From Roseiterribacter gracilis (lineage in GTDB: Bacteria; Pseudomonadota; Alphaproteobacteria; BOG-932; Roseiterribacteraceae), in the NCBI GenBank assembly GCA_018332375.1, contig BOPV01000001.1, forward strand, positions 1,736,001 through 1,800,000: DNA of 64,000 nt. The letters are read 5' to 3'. Numbering within the stretch: the stretch's first letter is position 1; every line of letters begins with the position of its first letter. Both the position numbers and the translations under genes were made by a program. A model generated the notes under the pieces. The model worked only from the letters and a program-made list of their open reading frames with translations. It ran no database searches and was not told where the DNA came from. Below, in pieces: positions 54,934-64,000 of the stretch.

Positions 54934-56397
54934 TCAGAGACCGCCCAAGGTCACCGATTTGATCGCCAGGTAATCGTCGATTCCGTATTTCGAGCCTTCA
55001 CGGCCCAGGCCCGATTCCTTGACGCCGCCGAACGGTACCACCTCGTTCGAGATGATGCCGGTATTCACCGCGACGATGCCGGCTTCGAGCCGCTCGGAGA
55101 CGCGGAACACGCGTGCTACGTCGCGCGCATAAAAATACGCAGCCAGGCCGAACTCGGTGTCGTTGGCGAGTGCCACGCCTTCGTCTTCAGTCTTGAAGCG
55201 GAACAGCGGTGCCACCGGACCGAAGGTTTCTTCGCGCGTCACCTGCATCGCGGGCGTGACATCGGTCAGCAAGGTCGGCTCGAAGAAGGTGCGGCCCAGC
55301 GCATGACGCTTGCCGCCAAGTTTCACCTTGGCGCCTTTCGCGACCGCGTCGGCGATATGTTCTTCGACTTTCTCGACCGCTTTCTCGTCGATCAACGGTC
55401 CCTGCCCGACGCCGTCTTCAAAGCCGTTGCCGACTTTGAGTTTCGCAACTTCTTTCGCCAACTTGTCAGCGAAGGCGTCGTAGACGCTGTCCTGCACCAG
55501 AATGCGGTTGGCGCAGACGCAAGTCTGGCCGGTGTTGCGGAATTTCGAGGCGATCGCACCCGCCACCGCCTGATCGAGATCGGCATCGTCGAACACCAGG
55601 AACGGCGCATTGCCGCCGAGTTCCATCGAGACTTTCTTCATCGTGCCGGCGGCCTGCGCCATCAGCTCTTTTCCGACTTCGGTCGATCCGGTGAAGGTGA
55701 TCTTCTTGACCAGCTTGTTGCCGGTCATTTCACCGCCGATCGCCTTGGCGCTGCCGGTGACGATCGACAACACGCCTTTCGGCAAACCAGCGCGTTCGGC
55801 GAGCACGCCAAGCGCCAGCGCAGTCAGCGGCGTTTGCGTCGCCGGCTTCACCACCATCGTGCAACCGGCCGCCAGCGCGGGGCCGACTTTGCGCGTGATC
55901 ATCGCGGCGGGAAAATTCCACGGCGTGATTGCCGCGCAGACGCCGACCGGTTGCTTGAACACCAGAATACGCTTGTCGGACAACGGCGATTGCAGCACGT
56001 CGCCGTCGACGCGCTTGCCCTGTTCGGCGAACCATTCGATGAACGAGGCGGCGTAGAGAATTTCGCCTTTGGCTTCGGCGAGCGGCTTGCCCTGCTCGGC
56101 CGTCATGATGCGCGCCAGGTCGTCTTGGTTGGCGACAATCAGGTCGAACCAACGGCGCAGCACGATCGCGCGTGCTTTGGCGGTTTCGTTGCGCCACGAT
56201 CCGAACGCAGCATGCGCCGCTTCGATCGCACGGCGCGTTTCGTCCGCGCCAAGTTTCGGCACCGACGAAATCGCTTCGCCGGTTGCGGGATTCACCACCG
56301 GGATCGACTCGGTCGCGCCAATCCATGCACCGCCGACATAGCAACGGTCGCGCAGCAGATCGCCGTCGCGCAGACCGGGCACGACGCCCGTCTTCAC
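54934..56397 (-). CDS. gabD: NAD(P)-dependent succinate-semialdehyde dehydrogenase family aldehyde dehydrogenase
   Basis: ALDH superfamily, 487 aa. Cofactor motif FTGSTEVGKEL, catalytic Glu259 in MELGGNAPF, and catalytic nucleophile Cys293 in NTGQTCVCANR (Cys295 as resolving partner), the CxC arrangement typical of GabD-type SSADH. The start and end FGGVKESGLGREGSKYGIDDYLAIK agree with GabD. No gabT nearby, so another aldehyde could be the substrate. It overlaps the DUF427 gene by 4 nt. Confidence 0.86.
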   Translation of the reverse strand: MKTGVVPGLRDGDLLRDRCYVGGAWIGATESIPVVNPATGEAISSVPKLGADETRRAIEAAHAAFGSWRNETAKARAIVLRRWFDLIVANQDDLARIMTAEQGKPLAEAKGEILYAASFIEWFAEQGKRVDGDVLQSPLSDKRILVFKQPVGVCAAITPWNFPAAMITRKVGPALAAGCTMVVKPATQTPLTALALGVLAERAGLPKGVLSIVTGSAKAIGGEMTGNKLVKKITFTGSTEVGKELMAQAAGTMKKVSMELGGNAPFLVFDDADLDQAVAGAIASKFRNTGQTCVCANRILVQDSVYDAFADKLAKEVAKLKVGNGFEDGVGQGPLIDEKAVEKVEEHIADAVAKGAKVKLGGKRHALGRTFFEPTLLTDVTPAMQVTREETFGPVAPLFRFKTEDEGVALANDTEFGLAAYFYARDVARVFRVSERLEAGIVAVNTGIISNEVVPFGGVKESGLGREGSKYGIDDYLAIKSVTLGGL

Positions 56398-56678
56398 TGC
56401 TCGACCTCAACGCCGCGCCAGAAGGCGACATGTCCGGCGATATTGGCCGCCGCCCGTTTGGGTTCGCGATAGAACCACGCCGCGTCTTTGTTCACTTCGC
56501 CGTCGACGACGACGTCGTAGTAGTTCGCCGTACCCTTCCACGGGCACACGGTCGTCGTTTTACTGTCCTTGAAAAATTCGGTCTTCAGCGTCTCGACGGG
56601 GAAATAGAGATTGCCCTCGACGATCTCGACCTTGTCGCTCTCGGCCAGGACCTGGCCTCTCCACAGTGCGCGCGGCAT
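56394..56678 (-). CDS. DUF427 domain protein
   Basis: 94 aa, a single DUF427 domain: RALWRGQVLAESDKVEIVEG, LYFPVETLKTEFF, TVCPWKGTANYYDVVVDG and NKDAAWFYREPKRAAANIAGHVAFW match the family order. Small soluble beta protein of unknown activity, frequently found alone in Proteobacteria. GGAG lies about 12 nt before the ATG. Overlaps the gabD start by 4 nt (ATGA), so the two are translated together. Confidence 0.9.
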   Translation of the reverse strand: MPRALWRGQVLAESDKVEIVEGNLYFPVETLKTEFFKDSKTTTVCPWKGTANYYDVVVDGEVNKDAAWFYREPKRAAANIAGHVAFWRGVEVEQ

Positions 56679-56806
56679 TCCAGCTTCTCTCCTTCGATCG
56701 GGGCCAGAAGATGGGTGCCAAGAAGGTACGCGTCCAGCGGTCGACCCGCCGGACGGTTCAGCAGCAACGATTCGGGGCGCGCAGCGGGCGCTTCGGCCCG
56801 CCGCTT

Positions 56807-57211
56807 TTATTCGTCGTCGGTGGGCGCCGGAGCGGCGCGTTTGCGCGCGCGGGTCGCGGCGCGGGCGGCGAGGAACGGATTGATCGCGTCCGGGTCGCTG
56901 GGCGGCGTCGGTACCGGCACCGCCGACTGGGTCTGCGGGATCGGCGCGTCGACTCGCACGTTTTGATGGGCCAGCGCTTCACGCAGGTGGCGGACCTCTG
57001 CGACCAGCGCCAGCATTTCTTCGCGAGTCGCGACGGCGCGGCGGGCATCATCCAGACGATAGAACAGGCCGACCGCATCGCCGCCGGCATCGATGAACCA
57101 GGGACCGACTTCGCGGCCCTTCACCGTTTCGGCTGCGGGTCGAAGCGCCCAGGTCGTCCCGTCGGCTTCGCGCGCGTCGCGTTCGATCTCATCTAGATTC
57201 AGCTCAACCAT
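56807..57211 (-). CDS. Conserved-looking hypothetical protein
   Basis: 134 aa, not recognised. The N-terminal half is acidic and may form a small folded unit (FIDAGGDAVGLFYRLDD), then a coiled-coil-like helix (TREEMLALVAEVRHLREALAHQ), then a Pro/Ala-rich tail. No signal peptide or membrane segment. A GC-rich hairpin lies after its stop (about 56783-56800). Upstream lies the tRNA-Ala gene. Function unknown. Confidence 0.6.
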   Translation of the reverse strand: MVELNLDEIERDAREADGTTWALRPAAETVKGREVGPWFIDAGGDAVGLFYRLDDARRAVATREEMLALVAEVRHLREALAHQNVRVDAPIPQTQSAVPVPTPPSDPDAINPFLAARAATRARKRAAPAPTDDE

Positions 57212-57344
57212 GCATCCCTCCCGGCGTGCCCGGACAATTGGGCGGCAACGGTAAGGAAAGCATAAAACACGACCGATCCCCGCGGGTCACGGTGTGATTT
57301 TTGAAGCCGATTTGAATGGGTAAATGCAGCGCGGATCGGATGCA

Positions 57345-57426
57345 GTCCTCCTACGCTAAAGCTTCGGAGGACACCCTACGCGACCGGGAAGGTTGGCCAG
57401 CCACCCGAAGCGCGCAGCGCGTAGGG
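57345..57426 (-). repeat. tRNA 3'-linked structured element, copy 2
   Basis: 82 bp on the minus strand beginning at the base after the tRNA-Ala CCA. Outer stem CCCTACGCG / CGCGTAGGG (9 bp), then GTCCTCC / GGAGGAC hairpin with a 14-nt loop, identical in the last 28 nt to the copy after tRNA-Tyr. One indel of 1 nt separates the two. Compensatory changes in the outer stem relative to copy 1: positions 1, 5 and 9. Confidence 0.85.
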
Positions 57427-57502
<76 letters not shown>

Positions 57503-57556
57503 GTTCCCGGCTCGCTTGCAGCACCCTTGAGGGGGCCCCTGCCGCGAGAGGGCCGG

Positions 57557-57585
57557 ACTATGGCGATGCACCCCCACAGGGTCAA
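57557..57585 (-). promoter_or_regulatory. Probable promoter of tRNA-Ala
   Basis: Minus strand TTGACC (57580-57585), 17-nt spacer, CATAGT (57557-57562). Transcription would start about 48 nt before the tRNA. Good match to the housekeeping consensus. Confidence 0.65.
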
Positions 57586-57715
57586 GGGTCGGAACGGGCC
57601 GCCAGAGCCGGTTTGCGCAACGCTGCCAATGGCGCCCTGCGGCTGTGCTTCGCTGGACTTGGCACCAGGGCGGGACTAGCTTCCTGGCGCCTCTCAACGG
57701 CCCAAAAAACCCCAC

Positions 57716-58009
57716 ATGCAACTCCTCCTCGAGCTTGTGCTCGTGATCCTTCAGATCGCGCAGTACCTGCTGTTCGCCGCCGTCATCTTTTCCTGGCTCG
57801 TCACGCTCGACGTGGTGAACCGGCGCAACAAGGTCGTCTGGCAGATCGGCGATTTTCTCTATCGCATCACCGAGCCGTTCTTGCGGCCGTTGCGGCGCAT
57901 GCTGCCCGAACTTGGCGGGCTGGATTTGTCGCCGCTGGTCGCGTTGCTGATCATCTGGGTGATCCAGCGCGCGATCGTGCTGTATGGCGGCGCGCTGCTG
58001 TACGGCTGA
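57716..58009 (+). CDS. yggT: YggT family membrane protein
   Basis: 97 aa with two YggT-type membrane segments ([18 protein letters not shown] and [18 protein letters not shown]). The family pattern FRPLRRMLP is present ([15 protein letters not shown]), as is DLSPLVALL. YggT proteins are often near folD or proC; the role is unknown, perhaps osmotic or cell-shape related. folD follows 14 nt later, so they share a transcript. Confidence 0.9.
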   Translation: MQLLLELVLVILQIAQYLLFAAVIFSWLVTLDVVNRRNKVVWQIGDFLYRITEPFLRPLRRMLPELGGLDLSPLVALLIIWVIQRAIVLYGGALLYG

Positions 58010-58023
58010 ACCGGTCAATTGAC

Positions 58024-58920
58024 GTGACCGCTCGTATTCTCGACGGCAAAGCCTTCGCCGCAAAACTGCGCGCGCAGGTAGCAGATGCTGTCGTCGGACT
58101 GACCAAGCGCGGCCGTCCAGCACCCGGTCTCGCGGTTGTGCTGGTCGGCGACGACGCGGCGAGCCAGGTTTATGTCCGCAACAAGGTCAAAGCGACCGAG
58201 GGTGCGGGCATGCGTTCGATCGAACATCGTCTGCCGGCGGATACAACGCAGGACGCGCTGCTGCAGCTTGTCGCTTCGTTGAACGACGACCCGACGGTGG
58301 ACGGCATTCTGGTCCAGCTTCCGTTGCCGCGGCATTTGGATTCAGCGCCGGTGATCGCCGCTATTTCGCCGGCGAAAGACGTCGACGGGCTGACGATCGA
58401 AAATGTCGGCCGCCTCGCCGCCGGCTTGCCTGGGCTGGTTCCCTGCACGCCGCTCGGCTGCATGTTGTTGCTGGACGCAGCACTCGGCGATCTCGCCGGC
58501 AAGCGCGCGCTGGTCATCGGCCGTTCGGCGCTGGTCGGCCGGCCGATCGCACAGCTTCTGACGCAGGCGAATGCGACGGTCACCGTCGCACATTCCAAAA
58601 CACGCGATCTCGCCGGTGAAGCACGCCGCGCCGAAATTCTGGTTGCTGCAATCGGCCAGGCCGACTTCGTGCGCGGCGATTGGATTGCGCCGGGCGCCAC
58701 GGTCATCGATGTCGGCATCAATCGCATCGTCGAAAACGGAACCGCACGTCTGGTTGGCGACGTTGCTTACGACGAAGCGTTGCCGGTCGCGGGTGCGATC
58801 ACGCCGGTTCCCGGCGGCGTCGGGCCGATGACGATCGCCTGCTTGCTCGCCAACACAGTCGTCGCAGCACATCGCCGCCATGGCGACGTCGCGCCGCGCT
58901 GGTCGCTGAAGGAGGACTAG
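58024..58920 (+). CDS. folD: Methylene-THF dehydrogenase / cyclohydrolase
   Basis: Bifunctional one-carbon enzyme, 298 aa. Catalytic Lys in YVRNKVKA, cyclohydrolase block [13 protein letters not shown]-binding PTVDG, NADP motif [16 protein letters not shown], and [16 protein letters not shown] near the C-terminus. The GTG start at 58024 is taken because the family begins with the short leader [11 protein letters not shown]. The corA gene starts 3 nt after the stop. Normal length. Confidence 0.97.
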   Translation: MTARILDGKAFAAKLRAQVADAVVGLTKRGRPAPGLAVVLVGDDAASQVYVRNKVKATEGAGMRSIEHRLPADTTQDALLQLVASLNDDPTVDGILVQLPLPRHLDSAPVIAAISPAKDVDGLTIENVGRLAAGLPGLVPCTPLGCMLLLDAALGDLAGKRALVIGRSALVGRPIAQLLTQANATVTVAHSKTRDLAGEARRAEILVAAIGQADFVRGDWIAPGATVIDVGINRIVENGTARLVGDVAYDEALPVAGAITPVPGGVGPMTIACLLANTVVAAHRRHGDVAPRWSLKED

Positions 58921-58923
58921 GAC

Positions 58924-59907
58924 GTGATCACCGTCTATGTCGCGACCGGCAACAAAGTCGACCAGCGCACCCTGTCGCTGGAAGATGCGCTTCCCGAAGG
59001 CACGGTCTGGATCGACCTGTTGCGTCCGAGCGACGAAGAACGGCTGCATATTGCAGGCCTGATCGGCGTCGACCTGCCGACCAAAGCCGACATGGAAGAG
59101 ATTCAGGTCTCGTCGCGCCTCTATGTCGAAGACGGCGTGCATTACATGACGTCGCTGACGACGGCGCAGTGGGAAACCGATCAGCCGCAGATCGGCCCGG
59201 TCACCTACGTGCTGACGCAAAAGCAGTTGGTGACGCTGCGCTATATCGAACCAAAATTCCTGCCTCTGCTGGCAGCCCGCTGCGTCAAACACCCGGTCTT
59301 GGTGCTGACGCCGGAAAACGCGCTGGCGTCGCTGCTGGAATCGGTCGTCGATCGCGGCGCCGACGTGTTGGAAACCTTGTCGGCGCGCGTCGACCGGTTG
59401 AGCCATCAGATTTTCGAACCGCACGGCCACGGCAGCAAGCGCACCAACCGCAGCAAGCAATATCGCCGCGTGCTGACCGATGTCGGTCGCGCCGCCGAAC
59501 TGGTCGGCATGTTGCGCGACAGCCTGTCGGGCTACGAGCGCCTGACCGTCTATGCCGCGTCGGCGACGCGCATCGGCCAGGACAAAGATGGACGCAACCG
59601 ACTGAAAACCGTGACGCGCGACTTACAATCGCTAGCGGCGCAGGCTGACAATATGTCGAACCGCCTCGCCTTCCTGCTCGACGCGACACTGGGCCTGGTC
59701 GGTGTCGAGCAGAACGAGATCGTCAAGATCTTCACCGTTGCGTCGATCGCATTCTTCCCGCCGACCTTGATCGGCACCTTGTACGGCATGAACTTCAAAC
59801 ACATGCCGGAATTGGACTGGGCGTGGGGTTATCCCTACGCGCTGCTCCTGATGGTCGCGACCGCGATACTGCCATTGTGGTGGTTCCGTCGGCGCGGCTG
59901 GCTTTGA
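58924..59907 (+). CDS. corA: CorA family magnesium transporter
   Basis: Homopentameric Mg2+/Co2+ channel, 327 aa. The N-terminal cytoplasmic alpha/beta domain is followed by long helices (about 175-250). The conserved pore motif GMN is at YGMNFKHMPELDWAWG, with two C-terminal membrane segments around it (VASIAFFPPTLIGTLYGM and LLLMVATAILPLWWF). GTG start. Part of a run of folate, ion and nucleoside genes on the plus strand. kup follows 13 nt later. No Mg riboswitch seen. Confidence 0.94.
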   Translation: MITVYVATGNKVDQRTLSLEDALPEGTVWIDLLRPSDEERLHIAGLIGVDLPTKADMEEIQVSSRLYVEDGVHYMTSLTTAQWETDQPQIGPVTYVLTQKQLVTLRYIEPKFLPLLAARCVKHPVLVLTPENALASLLESVVDRGADVLETLSARVDRLSHQIFEPHGHGSKRTNRSKQYRRVLTDVGRAAELVGMLRDSLSGYERLTVYAASATRIGQDKDGRNRLKTVTRDLQSLAAQADNMSNRLAFLLDATLGLVGVEQNEIVKIFTVASIAFFPPTLIGTLYGMNFKHMPELDWAWGYPYALLLMVATAILPLWWFRRRGWL

Positions 59908-59920
59908 TCCGCAGACATTC

Positions 59921-61801
59921 ATGAACACTGAAAAATCCCACGAACACAGCGGCTCGGCCCGCCAGATCGCGCTTGCCGCGCTTGGCGTCGTGTTCGGCGA
60001 CATCGGCACCAGCCCGATCTATACGTTCCGCGAGTGTTTCAATTCCGAACACGGCCTGCCCGCAAGCGAGGCCAACGTCTTCGGAATTCTGTCGACCATG
60101 TTCTGGTCGCTGATCATCATCGTGACGCTGAAGTACGTCGTTCTGCTGCTGCGCGCCGACAACAAGGGCGAAGGCGGCATGCTGGCGATGACGGCGCTGG
60201 CGCTGCGCACCGCCGAACATCGCTGGGTGCGCACCATCGTCATCGTGCTCGGCTGCGCTGGTGCCGCGCTGTTCTACGGCGATAGCATGATCACGCCGGC
60301 GATTTCGGTTCTGTCGGCGGTTGAAGGCATCAAAGTCGTAACGCCGATCTTCGACGATTACGTCGTCTATATCGCATTGGCGATTCTGACCTGCCTGTTC
60401 CTGGTGCAGCGACAGGGCACGGCGCAGGTCGGGCGTTTGTTCGGCCCGGTGATGCTGATCTGGTTCGCAGTCCTGTCCCTGCTCGGCTTGATGGAAATCG
60501 CGCGCGAACCGCGCATCCTGATCGCGCTCAATCCGATGTGGATCGTCGGCCTGCTGCAAAATAACGGCTGGGCTGCGTTCGTGGTGTTTGCCTCGGTCAC
60601 GCTGGTCTTCACCGGCGCCGAAGCGCTCTACGCCGACATGGGCCATTTCGGCCGCACGCCGATTCAGCGCGCTTGGCTGTGGCTGGTGATGCCGGCCTTG
60701 ACGCTCAACTATCTCGGCCAGGGCGCGCTGGTGCTGGCGCAGCCGGCGGCGCTGGAAAATCCGTTCTTCCTGTTGGCACCCGATTGGGGCCTGCTACCGC
60801 TCGTGATCCTCGCCTGCTCGGCGACCGTGATCGCATCGCAGGCGGTGATCTCGGGCGCGTTCTCGTTGTCGCAACAGGCGATGCAGCTCGGCTACCTGCC
60901 GCGTCTCGACATCCGTCAGACCTCGCACGAAGCGCAGGGTCAGATTTACGTGCCGCAGATCAACTGGATGTTGTTCGTGGCCGTCATCGTGCTGGTGGTC
61001 AGTTTCCAATCGTCGGGTGCGCTGGCGCACGCGTACGGTTTCGCCGTCACCGGCGCACTGGTCGTCGACACGCTGCTCTTCTGGGTCGTGGTGCGCGGGT
61101 TGTGGAACTGGAAGCTGCTGCCCAGCATCGCCGTCGTCGGCAGCTTGCTTGCGGTCGAGATGGTGTTCTTCGGTGCCAACGCGCTGAAGATCCCGTCGGG
61201 CGGCTGGTTCCCGCTCGCGATCGGCATTGCGATCTATCTCTTGATGTCGACCTGGCGTCGCGGCCGCGAAATGGTGGCGCGCTCGCTCGGTGAAGGCGCG
61301 ACGCAACTCGAATCGTTCCTCGAGAGCCTGTACGGGCAATGCATCGCGCGCGTGCCTGGCACCGCCGTCTATCTGTCGCCGGATGCGAACAGTGCACCGG
61401 TGGCGCTGCTCTACAACATCCGCCACAACAAAGTGCTGCACGAGAATATCGTGCTGCTGACGGTCGAGACGCTCGACCAGCCGCGTGCCGACGGACATCG
61501 CCAGCAGATCGAACAGCTCGGCCACGGCTTCACGCGCATGATCTTGCGCTTCGGCTTTGCTGAACGTCCCAACGTGCCGTTGCAGCTGGCGCGCGGCAAA
61601 GCAGCCAAGCTGGCGATCGACCGCGAAGACCTGACCTACTTCCTCGGCAACGCGACGATCATTCCGTCGCCGGGCCCGGGCATGGCGCTGTGGCGCGAAC
61701 GGCTGTTCGTGATGCTGTTCCGCGTGCAGACGCGCCCGACCGACTTCTACTCCATTCCGGTCGATCGCGTGATCGAGCTGGGCGTTCAAATCGAAATCTG
61801 A
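59921..61801 (+). CDS. kup: Low-affinity potassium transport protein Kup
   Basis: K+/H+ symporter of the KUP/HAK family, 626 aa, the E. coli length. N-terminal signature LGVVFGDIGTSPIYTFRECF, about twelve membrane segments, and a C-terminal cytoplasmic domain ending VIELGVQIEI. All family blocks appear intact. It lies between corA and deoA. Regulation not visible. Confidence 0.95.
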   Translation: MNTEKSHEHSGSARQIALAALGVVFGDIGTSPIYTFRECFNSEHGLPASEANVFGILSTMFWSLIIIVTLKYVVLLLRADNKGEGGMLAMTALALRTAEHRWVRTIVIVLGCAGAALFYGDSMITPAISVLSAVEGIKVVTPIFDDYVVYIALAILTCLFLVQRQGTAQVGRLFGPVMLIWFAVLSLLGLMEIAREPRILIALNPMWIVGLLQNNGWAAFVVFASVTLVFTGAEALYADMGHFGRTPIQRAWLWLVMPALTLNYLGQGALVLAQPAALENPFFLLAPDWGLLPLVILACSATVIASQAVISGAFSLSQQAMQLGYLPRLDIRQTSHEAQGQIYVPQINWMLFVAVIVLVVSFQSSGALAHAYGFAVTGALVVDTLLFWVVVRGLWNWKLLPSIAVVGSLLAVEMVFFGANALKIPSGGWFPLAIGIAIYLLMSTWRRGREMVARSLGEGATQLESFLESLYGQCIARVPGTAVYLSPDANSAPVALLYNIRHNKVLHENIVLLTVETLDQPRADGHRQQIEQLGHGFTRMILRFGFAERPNVPLQLARGKAAKLAIDREDLTYFLGNATIIPSPGPGMALWRERLFVMLFRVQTRPTDFYSIPVDRVIELGVQIEI

Positions 61802-61810
61802 GACCGAACC

Positions 61811-63124
61811 TTGTTTCTTCCGCAGGAAACCATCCGCGCCAAGCGCGATGGAAAAACGCTCGACGCGCGCGAAATTGCCGCCTTCGTCGATGGCATCGCC
61901 AATGGTCGCGTCACCGAAGGCCAGGCTGCCGCCTTTGCCATGGCGGTGTTGCTCAAAGGCATGAACACGCCCGAACGTGTTGCGCTGACCGACGCGATGA
62001 CGCGGTCGGGCGACATGTTGCGCTGGGATCTGCCCGGCCCGGTGTTGGACAAACATTCCACCGGCGGCATCGGCGACAAAGTCAGCCTGATGCTGGCGCC
62101 CATGGTTGCAGCGTGCGGCGGTTACGTGCCGATGGTTGCAGGACGCGGCCTCGGCCACACCGGCGGCACGATCGACAAGCTGGAAGCAATTCCGGGCTAC
62201 GTCACGCGCCCTGACGCGTCGCTGTTCCGCCATGTCGTCAACGGCGTCGGCTGCGCCATCGTCGGCGCAACCGAAGCGATCGCGCCCGCCGACCGCCGCC
62301 TCTATTCGATCCGCGACACGACCGCGACGGTGGAATCGATCGACCTGATCGTCGCATCGATCCTGTCGAAGAAGCGCGCCGCCGGTCTCGATGCGCTGGT
62401 GATGGACGTGAAGACAGGCAGCGGCGCCTTCATGGCAACGCTGGATGATTCACGCGCCCTGGCACGCGCGCTGGTCGACGTTGCCAATGGCAGCGGCCTG
62501 CCGACGGTCGCGCTGCTGACCGACATGAACGAGTGTCTCGGCACGACCGCGGGCAACGCGGTCGAAATGCGCGAGTCGATCGACTTTCTCTGCGGCGAAC
62601 CGGTCGATGCGCGTCTGCGCGAAGTCACCTTCGCCTTGGCGGCTGAATTGCTCGTTGCGGGCCGGCTTGCGCCCGACATGCCGGCAGCGCTGCTGGCGCT
62701 GGAAAAAGCGCTCGATAGCGGTGAAGCAGCCGAACGGTTCCAGCGCATGGTCACCGAGCTTGGCGGGCCGAGCGATCTCCTGGAAAAGCCCGACCTGCAT
62801 TTGCCGGCCGCACCAATCGTCGTCGACGCGCCCAGCCCGACAAGCGGCTATGTCGCGTCGATGGATGTGCGCGAACTTGGCCTCACCATCGTGCAGCTTG
62901 GCGGCGGTCGCGCCCGTCCGATGGATCTGATCGATCCTTCGGTCGGCCTCACCAACGTTGCGTCGCTCGGCACCAAAGTCGGCCCCGACGCGGCGCCGTT
63001 GGCGCGCGTGCATGCGCGTTCGCAGGACGAAGCCAACGCAGCGATCGCGTCGCTGCAGGCCGCAATTCGTATTTCCGATCGTGCGCCGAACGCCAACAAG
63101 CTGATTGTCGAGCGCGTAGCGTGA
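61811..63124 (+). CDS. deoA: Thymidine phosphorylase
   Basis: Cleaves thymidine to thymine and deoxyribose-1-phosphate in nucleoside salvage. 437 aa. Phosphate site KHSTGGIGDKVSL (about residues 78-90), GRGLGHTGGTIDKL, DVKTGSGAFM and the typical C-terminal ELGLTIVQLGGGRARPMDLIDPSVGLT. The start is a TTG at 61811 giving FLPQETIRAKRDG, which matches the conserved N-terminus (MFLAQEIIRKKRDG in homologues). Its stop overlaps the downstream GTG. No other deo genes nearby. Confidence 0.95.
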   Translation: MFLPQETIRAKRDGKTLDAREIAAFVDGIANGRVTEGQAAAFAMAVLLKGMNTPERVALTDAMTRSGDMLRWDLPGPVLDKHSTGGIGDKVSLMLAPMVAACGGYVPMVAGRGLGHTGGTIDKLEAIPGYVTRPDASLFRHVVNGVGCAIVGATEAIAPADRRLYSIRDTTATVESIDLIVASILSKKRAAGLDALVMDVKTGSGAFMATLDDSRALARALVDVANGSGLPTVALLTDMNECLGTTAGNAVEMRESIDFLCGEPVDARLREVTFALAAELLVAGRLAPDMPAALLALEKALDSGEAAERFQRMVTELGGPSDLLEKPDLHLPAAPIVVDAPSPTSGYVASMDVRELGLTIVQLGGGRARPMDLIDPSVGLTNVASLGTKVGPDAAPLARVHARSQDEANAAIASLQAAIRISDRAPNANKLIVERVA

Positions 63125-64000
63125 CGTACACGCGCGTCGGTCCGCTGCTGATCGCGGTTGTGGCCTTCGCGCTCTACAGTAGCCAGGACGCGGCGGCGAA
63201 GATCCTGTCGCTGCACTATCCGCTGTCGATGATCCTCGCCGGCAATGCCGGCTTTGCGTTGTTGCCGATCGGTTGGATGGCGTGGCGCAGCGGCGGCTGG
63301 TCGGCGTTGCGCACCAAACGGCCGGCGCTGCACGGGGCGCGCGCGCTTCTGGTTCTGCTGAACATCTCGCTGGCCTTTACGTCATACCGGCTTCTGCCGC
63401 TGACCAACGCCTATGCCATTGCGTTCTCAGCGCCGTTCTTCATCACCATCGGCAGCACCCTGTTTCTGGGTGAGCCAGTCGGCTGGCGACGCTGGAGCGC
63501 GATCGTCGTCGGATTTGTCGGCGTGCTGATTGCGCTGCGACCGGACGGAGCCGCGCTTGAACTTGGCGCGCTGACTGCGATCAGCGCGGCGCTGACCTAC
63601 AGCATGTCGTCGCTTCTGATGCGCCACATGCGCCTGACCGAGACGCGCGACGCGACGATCTTTTACCCGACTGCTTTCATCTTCGTGGTGGCCAGCCTGT
63701 ATGCCGGCCAGGACTGGCTGACATTGCGTGCGGCCGATCTGCCGGTATTCGCGTTGTGCGGCCTCTGCAACGGCGTGGCGCAGATCTGTTTCGCAACAGC
63801 GCTGCGCAGCGCACCCGCCGCCTCAGTGGCGCCGTTTCAATATACGCAGATGCTGTGGGGCACGTTGTACGGTATCGCGCTGTTCGGCGACGTGCCGGGT
63901 CGGTCAGTCGTGCTGGGCGGCGTCATCGTGATCGGCAGCGGCCTGTACGTGTTCCATCGCGAGGCGGTGCGCGGCAGCAGCGCCTTGACCTCGCCCGCGG
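63121..64000 (+). CDS. EamA/DMT family transporter (partial, runs off window)
   Basis: Open at the right edge with at least 293 residues, so nearly complete for a typical 290-310 aa EamA protein. Two DMT repeats: N-terminal block ALYSSQDAAAKILSLHYPL and the second from about residue 150 (LTAISAALTYSMSSLLMRHM). The hydrophobic segments fit ten. Starts with GTG inside the deoA TGA (GTGA overlap), so translation is coupled. Substrate unknown; it may export nucleoside or amino acid. Confidence 0.88.
   Translation, partial: MTYTRVGPLLIAVVAFALYSSQDAAAKILSLHYPLSMILAGNAGFALLPIGWMAWRSGGWSALRTKRPALHGARALLVLLNISLAFTSYRLLPLTNAYAIAFSAPFFITIGSTLFLGEPVGWRRWSAIVVGFVGVLIALRPDGAALELGALTAISAALTYSMSSLLMRHMRLTETRDATIFYPTAFIFVVASLYAGQDWLTLRAADLPVFALCGLCNGVAQICFATALRSAPAASVAPFQYTQMLWGTLYGIALFGDVPGRSVVLGGVIVIGSGLYVFHREAVRGSSALTSPA

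Noticed and set aside
56783..56800. GCGGGC / GCCCGC hairpin after the 134-aa hypothetical gene
   Set aside because: No T-run on the minus strand; on the plus strand there is no gene ending there. Not called a terminator.

Overview
This GC-rich window carries densely packed, mostly housekeeping genes of an alphaproteobacterium. The evidence is the dnaB / mlaEF / radA-cvpA-purF-SDR neighbourhood familiar from Rhodospirillales-type genomes, a DUF2794 gene (a family of Alphaproteobacteria), a lone class II DAHP synthase, and many ATGA or TGATG stop/start overlaps. I cannot name the genus. I see no prophage, insertion sequence, integrase, CRISPR array or rRNA operon.

Layout. 1-2.2 kb: 3' end of dnaB facing a serralysin-like RTX protease with a DUF4214 tail. 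2.2-14.7 kb (+): mlaEF, two tandem DUF885 periplasmic peptidases, radA, cvpA, purF, an SDR, lrgA-lrgB, an SRAP protein, an EamA exporter. 14.7-18.1 kb (-): TPR protein, bamB, der. 18.2-21.7 kb (+): DUF2794, an orphan phoU, a sensor kinase. 21.7-27.1 kb (-): ABC-2 exporter pair, and glmU-glmS for UDP-GlcNAc supply. 27.3-34.0 kb: gph, a secreted MetX-like hydrolase, an RND efflux pump with its adaptor, a CHAP amidase. 34.2-38.9 kb: a BtuFCD/FecBCD-type uptake operon with a small secreted Cys protein, a membrane protein, a SYLF protein, a stand-alone AsnC-type domain. 39-40 kb: tRNA-Tyr, rlmB, an entericidin too short for usual ORF cutoffs. 40-49 kb (mostly -): EAL protein, cysS, gltX, GYF_2-RDD protein, two secreted proteins, a methyltransferase overlapping aroG. 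49-57 kb: two secreted Thr/Glu/Lys-rich low-complexity proteins, gor, cbs-cgl (reverse transsulfuration), gabD, DUF427. 57-64 kb (+): tRNA-Ala(CGC) on the minus strand, then yggT, folD, corA, kup, deoA and an EamA gene that runs off the edge.

The most unusual signal is not a protein. Several families of palindromic repeats sit directly against gene 3' ends. An element of about 81 bp begins at the base after the CCA of both tRNA genes. Its 9-bp outer stem differs between the copies at three base pairs, and each change is compensated on the other strand, which is evidence for a selected RNA or DNA structure. A second family (three copies, two inverted hairpins each) lies 2-5 nt from stop codons, and one copy supplies the Shine-Dalgarno of the next gene. 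A third element encodes the C-terminus and stop of lrgA and the ribosome-binding site of lrgB. Together they suggest repeats that settle at 3' ends and are then used as translation signals.

All calls come from reading the sequence; no database search was run. Start codons are the least certain part, and alternatives are given where they matter.
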